DNA of 64,000 nt from Hypsibius dujardini. Its lineage: Eukaryota; Tardigrada; Eutardigrada; Parachela; Hypsibiidae. The notes beneath the pieces were generated by a model. The model searched no databases and was not told the origin of the DNA. It was given only the letters and a program-made list of their open reading frames with translations. Position 1 is the first letter of the stretch. Each line of letters starts with the position of its first letter. The DNA is taken from NCBI GenBank assembly GCA_001579985.1, contig LRSR01003394.1, positions 1 to 64,000 of the forward strand, read 5' to 3'. Below, piece after piece: positions 33,997-45,898 of this stretch. The position numbers and the translations under genes were made by a program.

Positions 33997-34372
33997 TCAA
34001 CTCGATCAGCCAAAGGAAACATTGCGGAAAACCCAATACACACCAGCCAGCCAGTTTAATGACGACGATCCAATGGTGTAAAAAGCCCGACTACCTCTAG
34101 CGAACAAACCACACACAGCACACATGGCAAACTGCCGTAGAAAAGCATGACAAAGCGTAAATAGTTTCAGGCAAAAGGCGAAAAGGAACAAAGGGGCGGA
34201 GTCACGCACAGTGTGGTACCAAGCCCCAGAAAAGAGTGATAAACAAAGAAACCTCCGGTTTATCACAATTCAAAACACTGTTGCCCCCATCAACGTTTGT
34301 GTTTGCTTTGATGCAAAACTCCCCCCCCCCCGTTCTGGAAAATCATCTACGCTCTGGTTGTTATTTAGCAAA
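33997..34372. other. spacer with a poly-C run
   Basis: A run of ten C lies near 34321. Nothing else was recognised. Confidence 0.4.
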
Positions 34373-35434
34373 TCAAATCGCAGGCATTGCATTGCGCGCT
34401 ACAGCCGGAATAACTCTAGCTCGTCGAGCAATAATATTGCAACGAAACCGTCGTCGGCCACCTTTTCGGACGATGGCTCGGAATGGTGGGAAAAAGATGA
34501 GATTAACAAGGGGCGTGGTCATTTTCTGCATGGACGGCAGCATGTAAATGAAGCGCACTAAAGAAGGGTTCGCGATCCATCTTTCCGCGTGCATCAAGAA
34601 TGGCAAGTCAGTGATGAGAGCGAGGGTGAGCACGACCATGCTAGCTCGCAAGGATGTCCACACAATCCCAGCTATGATGACACCCGACACGGCCGGTGGA
34701 CCGGAGCTCACCCTGGCTTTAGTCAACAGTTGCTTCACCTTCAGCCTGACAGCAATTGCAACAATAAAGAGCTGAAAGATTAGCATCAAGCCCCACAGCA
34801 AAGGTCCGTTAAAGAATGCCCACACGTCACGATGCGCAACGTTAATGTTTCTGATCGGTCGATCACAAGCTGCCAGGAGTATCGGCCAGTAGATAATCAT
34901 GCCTGGCAAAGCGAGAACTGAGGTGATGAGCCAAGACAAAACAATGGCTTTTCGTATTTTGAGCCTGGAAATACTCCCACGATATTTGACGGGAAATTGG
35001 ACCGATATCCAACGGTCGATACTGATCAACCATAGCAGAACGTAGGTGACGGTCTTGAAAAATTCATAGCAACGGTTGGAGAGATTGAGAAAGACTCCGC
35101 TGATGGACTCTTTCCACGGCAGGAGTCGGACGAGGGGCGTGCCCAGTGATGAGAGCGAGATGAAGAGCATGGCGTAGGCTAAGCCGACGTGCAGCAAGAC
35201 AAAGGGCTCTTTCTGGCGCCATTTTCGAAATATGACAATGTTAAAGGCTTGCGAGAACACGTCAACGCTGCTGAGAATGAATGGTAAAGCGTTCAGGTTT
35301 AGTTGTTAAACTGTGGTGAGATTGCAGATCCTTCGAGCGACGACGAGACTTGACTGCTTGTCTAAAATCCACGTATATTGTGAAGATATGTTTGAAAATG
35401 ATGTGTTAGAGGAATTCCCGATGAAACCGAACAT
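34373..35434 (-). pseudogene. intronless rhodopsin-like GPCR with one early in-frame stop
   Basis: A single frame from ATG 35434 to TGA 34373 spans 354 codons with seven predicted TMs, interrupted by one TAA at codon 43 (35306-35308). The N-terminus (MFGFIGNSSNTS) matches the starts of the copies at 38.0 and 45.0 kb. Conserved parts are FRKWRQKEPFVLLHVGLAYA (TM2), ISIDRW in place of the DRY motif, LPGMIIYWP (TM4), VWTSLRASM (TM6) and LIFFPPFRA in place of NPxxY. In the intact-frame paralogue the position of the stop is Gln. Excising the stop as an intron would need a 44 nt intron that deletes conserved residues, which is unlikely. It could also be a polymorphic null allele. Confidence 0.7.
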
Positions 35435-37158
35435 TACCGGCTCTTTTTACTGGAACGTCCGGAGAAAGTAACCGAATAAAGACAATGCTCTGTCCAATGC
35501 GCGTGTCAATCTTTCAGCGCACCGATTTGTTTGAGTGATTGTTCCTTCATTTAATCACTCGTTAATGTCCAATGAAATGTCAGCAGATTTAAATACATGC
35601 TATGGGAAGCCTTTCATATCGACCGTCTCCACAGCGAAAGCTGAATCAAAAAATCTTGACAACTAATGCTTTCTATTTCTATAATAATTTCTTAATTTTC
35701 CGGGCTTCAACGGCAGCAGTCTCTTCATACCTACACTAATTAATCGGTGGCTTACCGGTATCTATGCAATCATGACACCTGCCATCCCTTTCCCTGACGG
35801 TCATCGGGATCTGTTCCGTTTCCATAATAACTTTAGTCTAGCCTAATAGCCTAGTCTAGTGTAATAACTCTAGTCCCTAGAACGTATTTTCGTTGCAGTC
35901 CTTAATCAGTAATTAAACTGCATGCATAGATGAGTGGCTCGGCCCGTTTTCCTAGCTTACGCCCTCCAAAAGTGGCTGTGTTACAATATTTAATGAAATG
36001 CGTTCCTCTCAACATTCCGTGTGCAAACTCATTGGCAAGAGAAGCAGTAATGCGCTTATACACACTCCATTAAACTACAAGTCAGGTCACCAGTGTCGAG
36101 CAACTCCTATTTAAGTTAGTCCTTTTGGAATGCCCTGGTGGAGCAACACCATTAGTCAGTCCTGTTGTGGGGCTCAAAATAGGCCAATGAGGGGCGCGCG
36201 TGTGCTGACTGCTCAGTTCAGGTTCTCCTTGAACTTTGACCCTACGATGTAAGTTAATTCCGACAGCTGTTTTCATAAACGATTTGGGCGTAATTCCATT
36301 TTAATATTTTCTCGCTTAACTTGTCTTGCAATTTTGAAGCTGATGCGTTAGACTAGGGTTACATTTTTTTGCAAAATATTTTAGCCACTATTATACACGG
36401 ATAAGTGTTTGAAATATGCAAAGCAAAAGCTAAGGGTAATTCTAAAGTTAAGTTTTGTCTGGAATATTGCACAAATAAAACCTTTTTGTCAAACGTAATA
36501 TTATAGAAAGGATGGAAGTTTTTCATTGATTTTGCGCATAGATATGTGGGCAAAAAAATGCCTGCCAACTTTGGTCAATTCTCGTAATCACTAAACGTGG
36601 TTTAAATATTTTTGAAAATATTGCAATTATAATAAAAAATATCTGTGACAAGATTGTAAGCAAAACTGAGAGTCAAACAATTAAAATGGAATTATGGGAG
36701 AACTGTTTTCAAAAACAATCCGTTTTCATATCGCCCATCGGAAACAATACAAGAATGCGACTAGTAAACACTTGAGCATCAGCTTGCACAACTGCACCGG
36801 AAGGGTTAGCAAGGCAAAACACTTTTAGGAATTAAGACCCTTAGTTAGTCTTAATAAAGCGCAGCTGCTCATCTCCATCTCCCCGGTTAAGTGTCCTAGC
36901 CACACTCTGTCCGATTTGTGCCCGCCGCATCTTCGATCCCGCGCGAGATCGTCTCATCTTTTCACTTTCATTATTATTGTTTATTCCGATTTTGCGAGCT
37001 TTTTCTTCCACCCCACCCGCCCTACTCATTGACCTCTCCGACTCAATAAACATACGGGAGTTCTCGGACCGCGGGTCCGGTACTTCCCTTAATTTTTACA
37101 GTTTAAGCTACACTCGCCATCAGAGCGGTGGAAAATTACTCTGCCCCACCCCAATAAT
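35435..37158. other. intergenic region, nothing recognised
   Basis: AT-rich, with scattered short ORFs only. No hairpin elements or simple repeats stood out. Confidence 0.4.
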
Positions 37159-38042
37159 TCATTTGTGGGGCAATCTCCCAGGCATCATAATATGCCTGCG
37201 GGGCAACTCTATGGAATCGATCGGGGTACGCGGTCCTTTTCTTTTAAAACTAAAAGACTTCTGTTGTTGACATCCTGAAGGGAGTGGGATTTCTTTGAAT
37301 CCCTTAAAGATGGAATAGCACGCAGGTGCAATAAGGAAAACTAAAGATGGACATGAAAATGATGTGGTCTCCACTGAAACTGACGATTCCGTTTCCAGCG
37401 GCCTTTCCACCTCATTTCCTTTTGGGGTTTCTGCCAATTCAATACAAATCACCGGGCCTTCGTAGGGCGGTATAGCAGCAGTAAGAGCATTTCGGCGTTG
37501 AGTGTGATTCTGCCGAAGTCTGCGTCGGCAAAATTGCCTTGCGATTTCTCGGAAGGGTTGAAAGAAGATGAGATAAAGAAGAAGAGGGGTACCAATAATC
37601 TGCAAAGCTGGCAACATGTTGGTGATCCTCAATAGTGAGGAGTTCTCGATCCATATTTCGGGGTGTAGCACAGAAGGAAGGTCGGCGACCAGAGCGAGGA
37701 GAAGGACGATCATACTACCTCGCAGCGAGCTCCAAACCATTCCGGCTATAACTGCAATTGAACCGCAGTTAAAAGCGCAATCGAAAGCAATGCATACGCT
37801 AAGGCTTGATGAAGCAGTAAGTAGGGTTCTTTCTGACGCCACAGCCTAAATATGATAAGGTTAAACCCCTGCGAGAATATCATGACGCCGATGAGAATTA
37901 ATGGTAAACCATTCAAGGCCATGTGCTGACTGATAGTTAAATTGCAGTTTCCATCAACGATAGCGGTATAATTTGACTGGTTGCCTGAAAACCACAAATT
38001 GAGGGAGGTGGCATTGCAAGCATTTCCAAAAAATCCAGTCAT
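37159..38042 (-). pseudogene. intronless GPCR copy with its middle deleted
   Basis: The start (MTGFFGNACNATSLNLWF) and TM1-TM2 (NLTISQHMALNG, FRLWRQKEPYLLLHQALAYA) read from 38042 to about 37775. In another frame, TM6-TM7 and the tail (IAGMVWSSLRGSM, LLLYLIFFQPFREIA) follow directly. Against the paralogue at 44.0-45.0 kb, the segment from the end of TM2 through TM5, some 150 residues, is missing, and the junction also shifts the frame. The remaining protein could not form a receptor, so this is a dead copy of the subfamily. Confidence 0.75.
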
Positions 38043-38404
38043 GGTTGATGTTTGATTTAAATTGCGCAGCACGCAGCGGATGAAAATGACCTTGTTTAGT
38101 GCAGACATTTGTGTGCTATTCGGCTCAGCAGATTTTAATGCAGTAGATGTTTGCAAGGGAAATGTGGCCGATGTGACTAGGAATAATCAGTTGAATTTGA
38201 ACCTATTCTAGAGAGGCTCTCAAGCATGGTACTTTTGAATGCCCAAGACAGGAAGAGCTAATTTGAAGCTTCACGAACTTTGCTACATTCTCTAATAAGC
38301 GCGGCAAGTGCTCTTACGATTTCATTCTAATCGTTACATCTTGAAATTTAGCCAACCTAGCCACTCCGCCTAAATTAGTCGGTGATGACGTTTCAGTTAA
38401 CCCA

Positions 38405-38744
38405 TGTTAGGCCTTCGTCCCTACTTGGGCGGAAGAACCTGAACATACAAGCTATTAGACTGAATAATAGGAGAAGAATCGCGGTAAGACTTCACTGGTA
38501 GAGGAAGGTAGAGGGGAAAGGGAAGAACTGCCCCAGATTACTGTAAAACATACGCTTATATAATCAGGGATAAAGAATAGTTCCTGATCTAAAGTATTAG
38601 TTCCTGCCGACATGGCGGAACTATGTGCATGATAATAGCTGAGTAAGTACATTATAAAATATGAGGGTAGATAGGAATGGGTTAACTAGGTAGATAGACT
38701 ATACTATTAGTAAGTGTTGGGTACCTGTTGGGTACCACCCAACA
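38405..38744. mobile_element. LTR-like fossil (copy 1 of 2)
   Basis: A block of about 340 bp with Copia-like termini (TGTTAGG..CCCAACA) and a GGTACC-containing palindrome near one end. A second copy lies inverted at 56242-56575. No internal retroelement genes or matching second LTR are adjacent, so it looks like an old solo LTR or a related repeat. No target duplication is visible. Confidence 0.4.
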
Positions 38745-39127
38745 CTTATCATCCAGGACCCAGTCTTCTTTTAAATCGGTGAAGATTCTATCATGTCCTT
38801 TTCCTTTAAATGTTAACCTTGTCTAGAAATTCTTGAACCGCAGACAAGGAATTGAATGACTTATTTGAAGTAATAAATATAAAGGCAACGCATAATGTGT
38901 CTGCTTGATTGCCCGAAAATTGTTTTCAAGGCTCATTAAAAGAATGCAAATTGCAAATTTGTTACTTAGTCCAAATATTATTAACTCGGAAAGGAGCGAA
39001 ACTCCCACAACATTGAGATGAGGGGTCTTCAGGTCGATATATCGACCCTGTCTTTTTGTACTGCAGTCATACTAAAGTGTACTAGTATTACAAGCAAGGC
39101 GAGGACATTCGAGTCTTTAAAATTATC

Positions 39128-39142
39128 TGTCTGCCTATTTGC

Positions 39143-39174
<32 letters not shown>

Positions 39175-39180
39175 ATGTCT
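39128..39180. repeat. (TCTG)n microsatellite
   Basis: About twelve TCTG units with TTTG variants. Confidence 0.9.
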
Positions 39181-39539
39181 ACAACATTTTAAAATGGAGA
39201 ATAAATAAATATGCACCGGTACTTTTACCTTTTATTTAATTAAATAAAATTCATTTTATTCAATTAAAATGCCTTCAACGTTTAATTAAAATGCCCCCTG
39301 TTGTTTAAATGTTTTAAATCATGATCCGTCCCTTCAGACCCCCAAGAAGTTCAATTCAAGAAGGAATTACCGCTTAACTTCTCTATTTTTATTCGAGAGA
39401 AAAACTTGCCCCCCCCCTTCCCAGTTTGTGGCCTTTAAAAGTACAGTAATGCATGGAGACCCATCATTTGTGCCATCTTGAAAATACTAACTCACTGTTT
39501 GGTTCCGTAAGCAGTATTTGATAGAACTGACTTCAGATC

Positions 39540-39930
39540 CTTCAACAGCTTTTCCAGGGAGCAACCATCGGAGAAGGAGATCTACACCTTTGGTCAGAAA
39601 AATTGGGACGCTCAATTTGCAAAGAGGCAGTTTGTTACTACAAGGCTGCAGGCTATACAAAAAAGTACTTTGATTTGAGGCGGAAATAGTTGACCACACG
39701 ATTTCACTGCACATTTGCGCACCACAACTTTCACTCTGCTGACAGTAGTATTTCATGGACCGGAAAGAATGGAAAGACGTAAACCGTGGAACAAAGCATG
39801 TGGCTGTGGTGCGCAATGCACAGCCTGTGTTGCGCAAATGCGCAGTGAAATTTTGTGGCCAACTATTTTCACGCAAACATCATTGGAAGAAAAAAATCCA
39901 ATTGCCCACGCCATACAGGTTCCCTAGTAG
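39540..39930. repeat. module 1 of an inverted pair (partner 40735-40920), split by a MITE
   Basis: The plus strand here and the minus strand of 40735-40920 share a block that reads EAVCYYKAAGYTKKYFDLRRK-stop here and EAVCYHRAAGYTKKCFDLRRK-stop in the partner, then CGCAAACATCATTGGAAGAAAAAAATCC. The similarity is strongest at the protein level over about 25 codons. No known domain was recognised; it may be the end of an old transposon gene. Confidence 0.45.
39689..39863. mobile_element. TA-flanked hairpin MITE (family 3) inside module 1
   Basis: Inverted ends of about 37 bp (GTTGACCACACGATTTCACT.. against ..CCAAC) enclose 175 bp, with TA on each side. The partner module, read on the minus strand near 40770, has GCGAAAATAGTACGCAAAC with no insert, which is the empty site. 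Confidence 0.8.
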
Positions 39931-40204
39931 GAGAAGTCTGTCGTAGACTTGTATTGTAGGCTCAGATTTTACCCAGTCTGGGCCATACTTTACTGGTTTC
40001 TGGACTTAGAATTTTCTCGACCCTATAAAGGATCCCTGTGCACAGTATTTAATTTTACTCTGTGCGAAGTGTGGTAGCCGTAGCCTGGGGCCTTTTCATA
40101 GAAGAATGAATCAAATGTAATTTCCAAAATTATTATTATTATTATTATTAATTTCCAAACGATGAAGGGAGAACGAAGTGGGTTTTAAACGAATGTAAAC
40201 AAAC

Positions 40205-40312
40205 AGGGTACCGGACACAGTCAAAGGGTACCGAACCAACCTAGGGTATCTAACCTGTTAAGGGTACCGAACTTTTTAACGGTACCGACACGGCCAAGGG
40301 TACCGAACCGTT
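40205..40312. repeat. GGGTACCGAACC minisatellite
   Basis: Five to six imperfect units of about 18-20 bp built on AGGGTACCGAACC. Confidence 0.75.
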
Positions 40313-40488
40313 CTAAGATATGATAGTTTTGGGATGAGTTAGACGGACGAATAGAGTTACTTCAGAGCTGAACAAATTAGGTCAGGGCCTGCTGGCTGGT
40401 CGACCTATCGAGTAGCTCGACCCTCACGGTAGCTATCCTTCCGTACGGCTAACTCATCAGAATTTGAAAAAATGCGATATCCTAGGTT

Positions 40489-40613
40489 GGTTCGGTACCC
40501 CTGGCCGGTTAGGTGCCCCTAGCCGGTTCTTTTTTTGAGAACCTTCTTTATCAATATTATAAAGAGTGCAGGGTGCCGGTAAAGGGTACCTAACCGGCCA
40601 GGGGTACCGAACC
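40489..40613. repeat. 26 bp perfect-arm hairpin of the same GGTACC motif
   Basis: Left arm 40489-40514 (GGTTCGGTACCCCTGGCC..) and right arm 40588-40613 are exact reverse complements. They enclose about 73 bp and carry the minisatellite motif in both orientations. Confidence 0.8.
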
Positions 40614-42030
40614 GGTACAGACGGTATAGCACAGACGGTATCACAAATTCACAGTGCCTCAAAAAATTTCCAAGTACTGGAACCATGCAGAAAGCCCAGG
40701 TGTTATTTAGCGTCTGGGTGGGTGCTAAACCGCGAATGGGCAAGGATTTTTTTCTTCCAATGATGTTTGCGTACTATTTTCGCCTCAAATCAAAGCACTT
40801 TTTTGTATAGCCTGCAGCCCTGTGGTAACAAACTGCCTCTTGACAAAATCGAGTGTCCCGATTTTTTTGCCCCAAGGCGTACCGCCCATCTTCTACTGTA
40901 CATTCATTAGAGCGGAGGCGAAAGGAAACCCTACATCGGTAAGAATTTTCGTACTGCGCCAGAACGGTAAAGAGGCAAATTTTATCTGGCGATTGACCAA
41001 TCTGCATAAGTTGTTTTAAACGTTTAAAAGAAGCGCTTTTAAACTTTAAAGGGCATGCTAACGGAAATTAAATTTTGAATATAACTCCATGAATAATTAC
41101 CGGTAAGTTGTTCTCTTAACATTTGAAAACTATCGACATATGAAAAACCGTGTTAGGTTTAGCGTTTGTTCATTAAGGAGTATGCGAAATTGCGAGAGCC
41201 TTCAAAATTATCTAAGATAGATAGATAAGTAAACGGTTGGCTAATATTCAGGTTCCGAAGCAAAACAAATAATCTTTTTCTCTTTGTTCTTTGTGATTTG
41301 AGTGTTGAATAAAGAAAATATTATCCTTTATAACTCTAAGAGAATCAAAAGCACAAGTGATTATTTAGCCACAGTAAATGAAATATATTTTGTAAAATAA
41401 CTGAAAGATTGTAAAATTAAACTGCTGTTTTATCAAATGGTTAGGTAGCAGTTCAGAAGACAGAAAATGCCAAAAAAAAAGAGTGGTTTTGTTTTGGTAT
41501 TTCTACTCCGGCATACTTGTACTCGAGTATTTGACTGATTAAAACGGCAAGCCTAAAAATATGACTTCCTTATAAGGAAAATTGGCACTTAATTTTCAGC
41601 ACACACGCTCGGCAATGAATGGCTTTTGCAGAATCGGGTGTCATGAGGTTCCTGCAAGATATTCATCGTAACTAATATTTTTTGGTCTGCTCAAGAAATG
41701 TTTTGGTTGCAATTCTTTCAACCTCACTGTATCGAGAGTAAAAAAGTAGCGAAAATAAGTGTTTTAATCGGCGTCTGGAAGACAGCCGGCAAGAACTAAT
41801 CAACACGCACGGGGAATCTCAAGTAATCTCTGTCAACATCGAACATCACCATCCCCCTCTCCCCCGAGAGAAGGATTCAGCACGCACTGTAGCGCTTCAC
41901 TTAACATCAAAGCTCACAATTGCTTCAGCCTCATTTCTGTAATAATCAACTGCACTAAAATTCTCTTTTGTCAATTTGTATTTTATTTTATTTTCTGCTG
42001 GTTCCACGGCAGAGATATTCTTTTGGCATA
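40614..42030. other. spacer; partner module 40735-40920, otherwise no gene
   Basis: The minus strand of 40774-41007 holds module 2 described above. The rest, to 42030, is AT-rich and probably contains the 5' UTR or promoter of the GPCR at 42031. Confidence 0.4.
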
Positions 42031-43618
42031 ATGTCCAGCAACCATTCGACCCACAACCGATCCTCGCCGGTTGACACCCAACCCGAAAGCCAGTTCCAAC
42101 AAATCTTCACCATCGCCTCCTACGTCGTCGCCCTGCTCGGTAACGGTTTCCTCCTGCTCGTATTCGCAAAAGATCGTCAACTCCTGACTCCATTCAACGT
42201 GTTTATCATCAATCTCCTGGTGGGGAATGTCCTCCTCGTCGTGATTGAATTCCCGCTGATGGTGTTGACCCTCTACTCTGGGCAGTTTGAGAATTGGCTG
42301 GCCACTGATTTGGCTTGCACCGTCTGGCTCTATGGTTACATGGTGGTGTTGGCAGGTATTGTCGGCTCGCATACCTTGATTGCCCTGAGTCGGGTGTGGG
42401 CCGTTCTCTTCCCTATCAACTATCGCACCCGTCACACCATTCCAGTAGCTCTTTTAATGTGTCTGGCTTCGTGGCTCTACATTCACATCCTCGGTGGGTC
42501 GGGACTACTGGTTGACACCCTGCTTTATCGGCGGCTGATTCGACCTTACAGATGTCAGGTTAATTTTGGGAAACAGGCTGCCTACTTTAAGGTAATTACC
42601 TATCATTAATTGTTTTCCATTGATCATAAAAAAAGGATTAATGTCCATCAGCTGTTTTTTCCAAAATATCCTATCAAATTAATGCCTCGCTATAGAATGA
42701 ATAAATAAGGAACTAAGTTGAGATTTGAACACATTTTGAAGGCAATGCTATAATTGAGTCTTGGGTAAAAGGCTATCAAAGACGACATTGTACGTCATAT
42801 GCGCAGCAATGATGTTATATAAAAAAATTAGCTGAATTATTCGATGCTAATTGTATTACCGAAATAAGGAGAGTTTCCAAAACAGAATAATTACAAGAAA
42901 CACTGCAGAGAGCAATATCTTTCTTGAATTCATCACTGAATATAATTATGTTTACCCGAGCGATTTATATCGCGTGATCTCCTTTCAGTCATTCAGTTGC
43001 ACGTTACATCACTTTAATGACGCAATTGTTGCAAATTAAAAATGCAACTATCAGCGAGCATAGCGTTGTTTTAAATGAAAGGTTGATTCACCCATAAATA
43101 TCTTAAAAGTGTTGTCTCGAGAGAACAATATTCTTTGCCAGAAGGACAAAAAAAGCAAAACGGTTATCTAATAATTCTACTTCTAGGCCGCAAAGCTGGT
43201 GCTTTTTAGTTTGCCGGAGCTGGTGATGTTTGTGTCCTTTTTTATCATCGGTTGCAACCATTTGGCGCGATGGCTGAAGCGACGTCGCCAACGTAGCGAC
43301 AGGCGAATCCTCCCACAACGTTTGACTACAGCCAGACGGGGAGCTGGTGTCAGTCACAACCGGTCAAAGGGGCTGCTAGTGCTAGCCCTATTGACAGTCA
43401 GTGTGGCCATCTGCTGGACCCCCAATATCCTCTTCTTCACCATCAAGACCTTTGTTCCGCTTCCGGCTTCGGAGGCATTCCGTGTGACACAGCACGTTCT
43501 GGTCTCCTGTCAAATGGTCCTCGATCCGTTGCTGTTTGTTTTGGGCCTGAGGTCACTGCGAAATGGGGTGAAGAAATTCCTGCTACTACGCCATGCCCGA
43601 ATAGCGACAGTATCTTGA
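42031..43618 (+). CDS. rhodopsin-like GPCR, two exons, orphan
   Basis: Exons 42031-42591 and 43187-43618 join in phase 0 to 330 residues. The start MSSNHSTHN is preferred over an upstream in-frame ATG at 41968 because it gives a typical glycosylated N-terminus without an extra hydrophobic leader. TM1 has GNGFLLLVF, TM2 NVFIINLLVGN, and TM3 ends ALSRVWAVLFP,  with SRVW for DRY. TM6 reads LVLALLTVSVAICWTPNILFF with the CWxP signature. TM7 ends DPLLFVL for NPxxY. The loop between TM5 and TM6 is short and very basic (KRRRQRSDRR). It resembles the GPCR at 2736-5618 in overall plan, including the LLYRR-like segment after TM4. The ligand is unknown, and the gene appears intact. Confidence 0.83.
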
Positions 43619-43730
43619 AATTTGCATTGTAAACGCAAAAATACTTCCACAATTTTTAAATACCATATATGGTTCTTCGCTATTTGTGCTGTAACTTTGT
43701 ATTCAGGTATAAGCTTCGGAAGGTTATAAC

Positions 43731-44981
43731 TTAAGTGACGGGTGCAATATTTATAACCCATAATGAAATAATAAACTTAATAAAGAATCGAACGGCGAAC
43801 AGACTCTTTAAGAAATTTTGGTGCCTGTCTACTAACCTTATCAATTTCTTGCTCATCTGTGTCTGAGGTGAAACTATACTAAAATCAGGAAGGATTGTTC
43901 CTCGCCAACAATAAAGTAACACTACTTTCTCACGCCCGTGGAATAGCCTGTCTCGCATTGAGGGGCGCTCCTGCCGGGACAATTGAACGTTGGAGGGCGT
44001 TAAACCGTTCAAGTCTTCGTCGGCAACCCTGCCATAAACCATAGCTCGGAATGCCGGAAAAAAGATGATATAAACAAAAGGATTAATCATTCTTTAAATG
44101 ACCGGCATAGTATAGATAAATTTGACTATGGACAAGTTCTTAATCCATCTTTCGGCACGCAATAAAAAAGGTAAGTCCGCCAGAACAGCGACGAAAAGTA
44201 TGACCATGCTAGCTCGCATGGAGCTCCACACAATGCCAACGATGACAGGCCTGGACGAAGCAGGACCAACCGTAGTCTTTGCTTTGGCAAGCAGCTGCCT
44301 CAGTTTTGTTGTCACAGCAATTACAACGATTCGCACCTGAAAGACCATCATCAGAACCAACAAAAATGGACCGTTAAAGATGGCCCAAATTTCACGACCC
44401 GCCTGATCTTGAATAGGTCGATCGCAGAATGCGTTGAAATTCGGCCAGATGATGATCATGCCCGGCAGAGCAAGAGCCGATGTGATGAGCCAAGACGCAA
44501 CGATGGCTTTTTTAATCTTTAATCGCGAGATTTGTGCACGATATTTGACGGCAAATTCGACCGACAACCAACGATCGACACTGATCAACCACAGCGTCAC
44601 GAATGAGAGGGTTTGAAAGAATTCATAGCAGCGGTTAGAGAGATTGATAAAGAATCCGTTGATGGGCAAGTTCCACGGCAGGAGTCGAGCGATGGGTGTC
44701 ATCACCGTTGAAAAGGTCAAGAAGAGAAAGGCGTAGGCCAGGGCAACATGCAGCAGTACAAGGGGTTCCTTCTGGCGCCACAGGTTAAATATAAAAAGGG
44801 TAAACGAATGCGAGAGTGTCATCATGATCGAGAGAATGATTGGTACGCCGTTCAACGCCATAGTTTGACTTAAGGTGAGGTTGCAGCTGCTGTAACCGAC
44901 CCCAGCGAGGGTTGATTGATTGTATACAAAGAGTGATAAGTTGAAGACAGTGGTGTTGGAGGAATTTCCGAGGATGGCCAT
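43731..44981 (-). pseudogene. intronless GPCR, stop codon just before TM7
   Basis: From ATG 44981 a frame of 295 codons covers the N-terminus (MAILGNSSNTTVF) and TM1-TM6, including SVDRWLSVEF for DRY, LPGMIIIWPNF and VWSSMRASMVIL. It then meets TAA at 44094-44096. The same frame continues for 120 codons, beginning RMINPFVYIIFFPAF: a TM7 with a canonical NPxxY motif, then a Ser/Arg-rich tail. In the paralogue at 34.4 kb the stop position is Gln. So a single nonsense codon removes TM7. It is the most complete member of the subfamily, and read-through or a functional allele elsewhere is conceivable. Confidence 0.7.
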
Positions 44982-45898
44982 GGTTGCAGTTACTGGCTGA
45001 AATACCGACTACAGAAATAACGACTAACCAGTTGATTAGAAAAATCTTTTGTCGCATACATCAATCTGAGATTACTAGGATCAGGTTGGAATGGCGAAAT
45101 TTAAATGCTCAACCAATTATATCTACAGTAGAATGAAGATCTGAGCGACATCAATCGCGGGCTGAGTTCATTATATTTGCCTGTTCCCGGAAGTTGTATG
45201 CGATGCCCGAAACACTCGAATGCTTGGATGGCGGTTGCAATTTGGAGGAAGTGCTTAGGCCGATTCGCAGCAGTATGGCGTCTTTCAAACTTAATTTAGT
45301 CCTCTTCCGGTCCGCCAAGTAGCCAGCAATCCTACCCTACTTCTAGTGGTACTGTAGAGGAGAGAGACCCATACCGGCGATCTCTTTCTATCCACTTTTA
45401 ACGGCTCAGTCAGGTGCGTCCTTCAAATTTGCAATGTTTAAGCGGTACAATGCAGAATCAGCCCCAATTAGTCAGTCTATAAATATTAGTTAGACGTGAC
45501 TGGCATCTGGCATTTCCTCTGTCGCGGGTCGCAGTTGGTCCTGAAGTTCATAATATCATCCAAGTGAGTGGATTTCTTCGGGGTCCCCAAACCCTAATAG
45601 ACTCAAAAGCCACGCTGACCAACACCAAATATTTCGTCTATCCTTAAATGCGGAATGGGGGAATTGCGGATTTATTGATTGAGACTTCCGTTCTGTAAAG
45701 CTAAAGATGGATGTTGTTCAAGTCTGATGTATTTTAGTTTCAATTTTTTTAGAATTTCATGGTTTTCCTTTCTTTATTTGTCGACTAATTAGATCGTGTG
45801 ATACGTCTGCGGTCATTCTGAGACTGATGCAGGCAACATCGTTAACATGTGAAAAGCCTGAAAATGGAGGCTATCCTGGCTCTGTAAAAACGTCATTC
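44982..45898. other. spacer, nothing recognised
   Basis: No ORF with domain support and no clear repeats. Confidence 0.4.

Noticed and set aside
35270-35313. A 44 nt intron that would remove the stop in the 34.4 kb GPCR
   Set aside because: Too short compared with other introns here and it would delete conserved residues.
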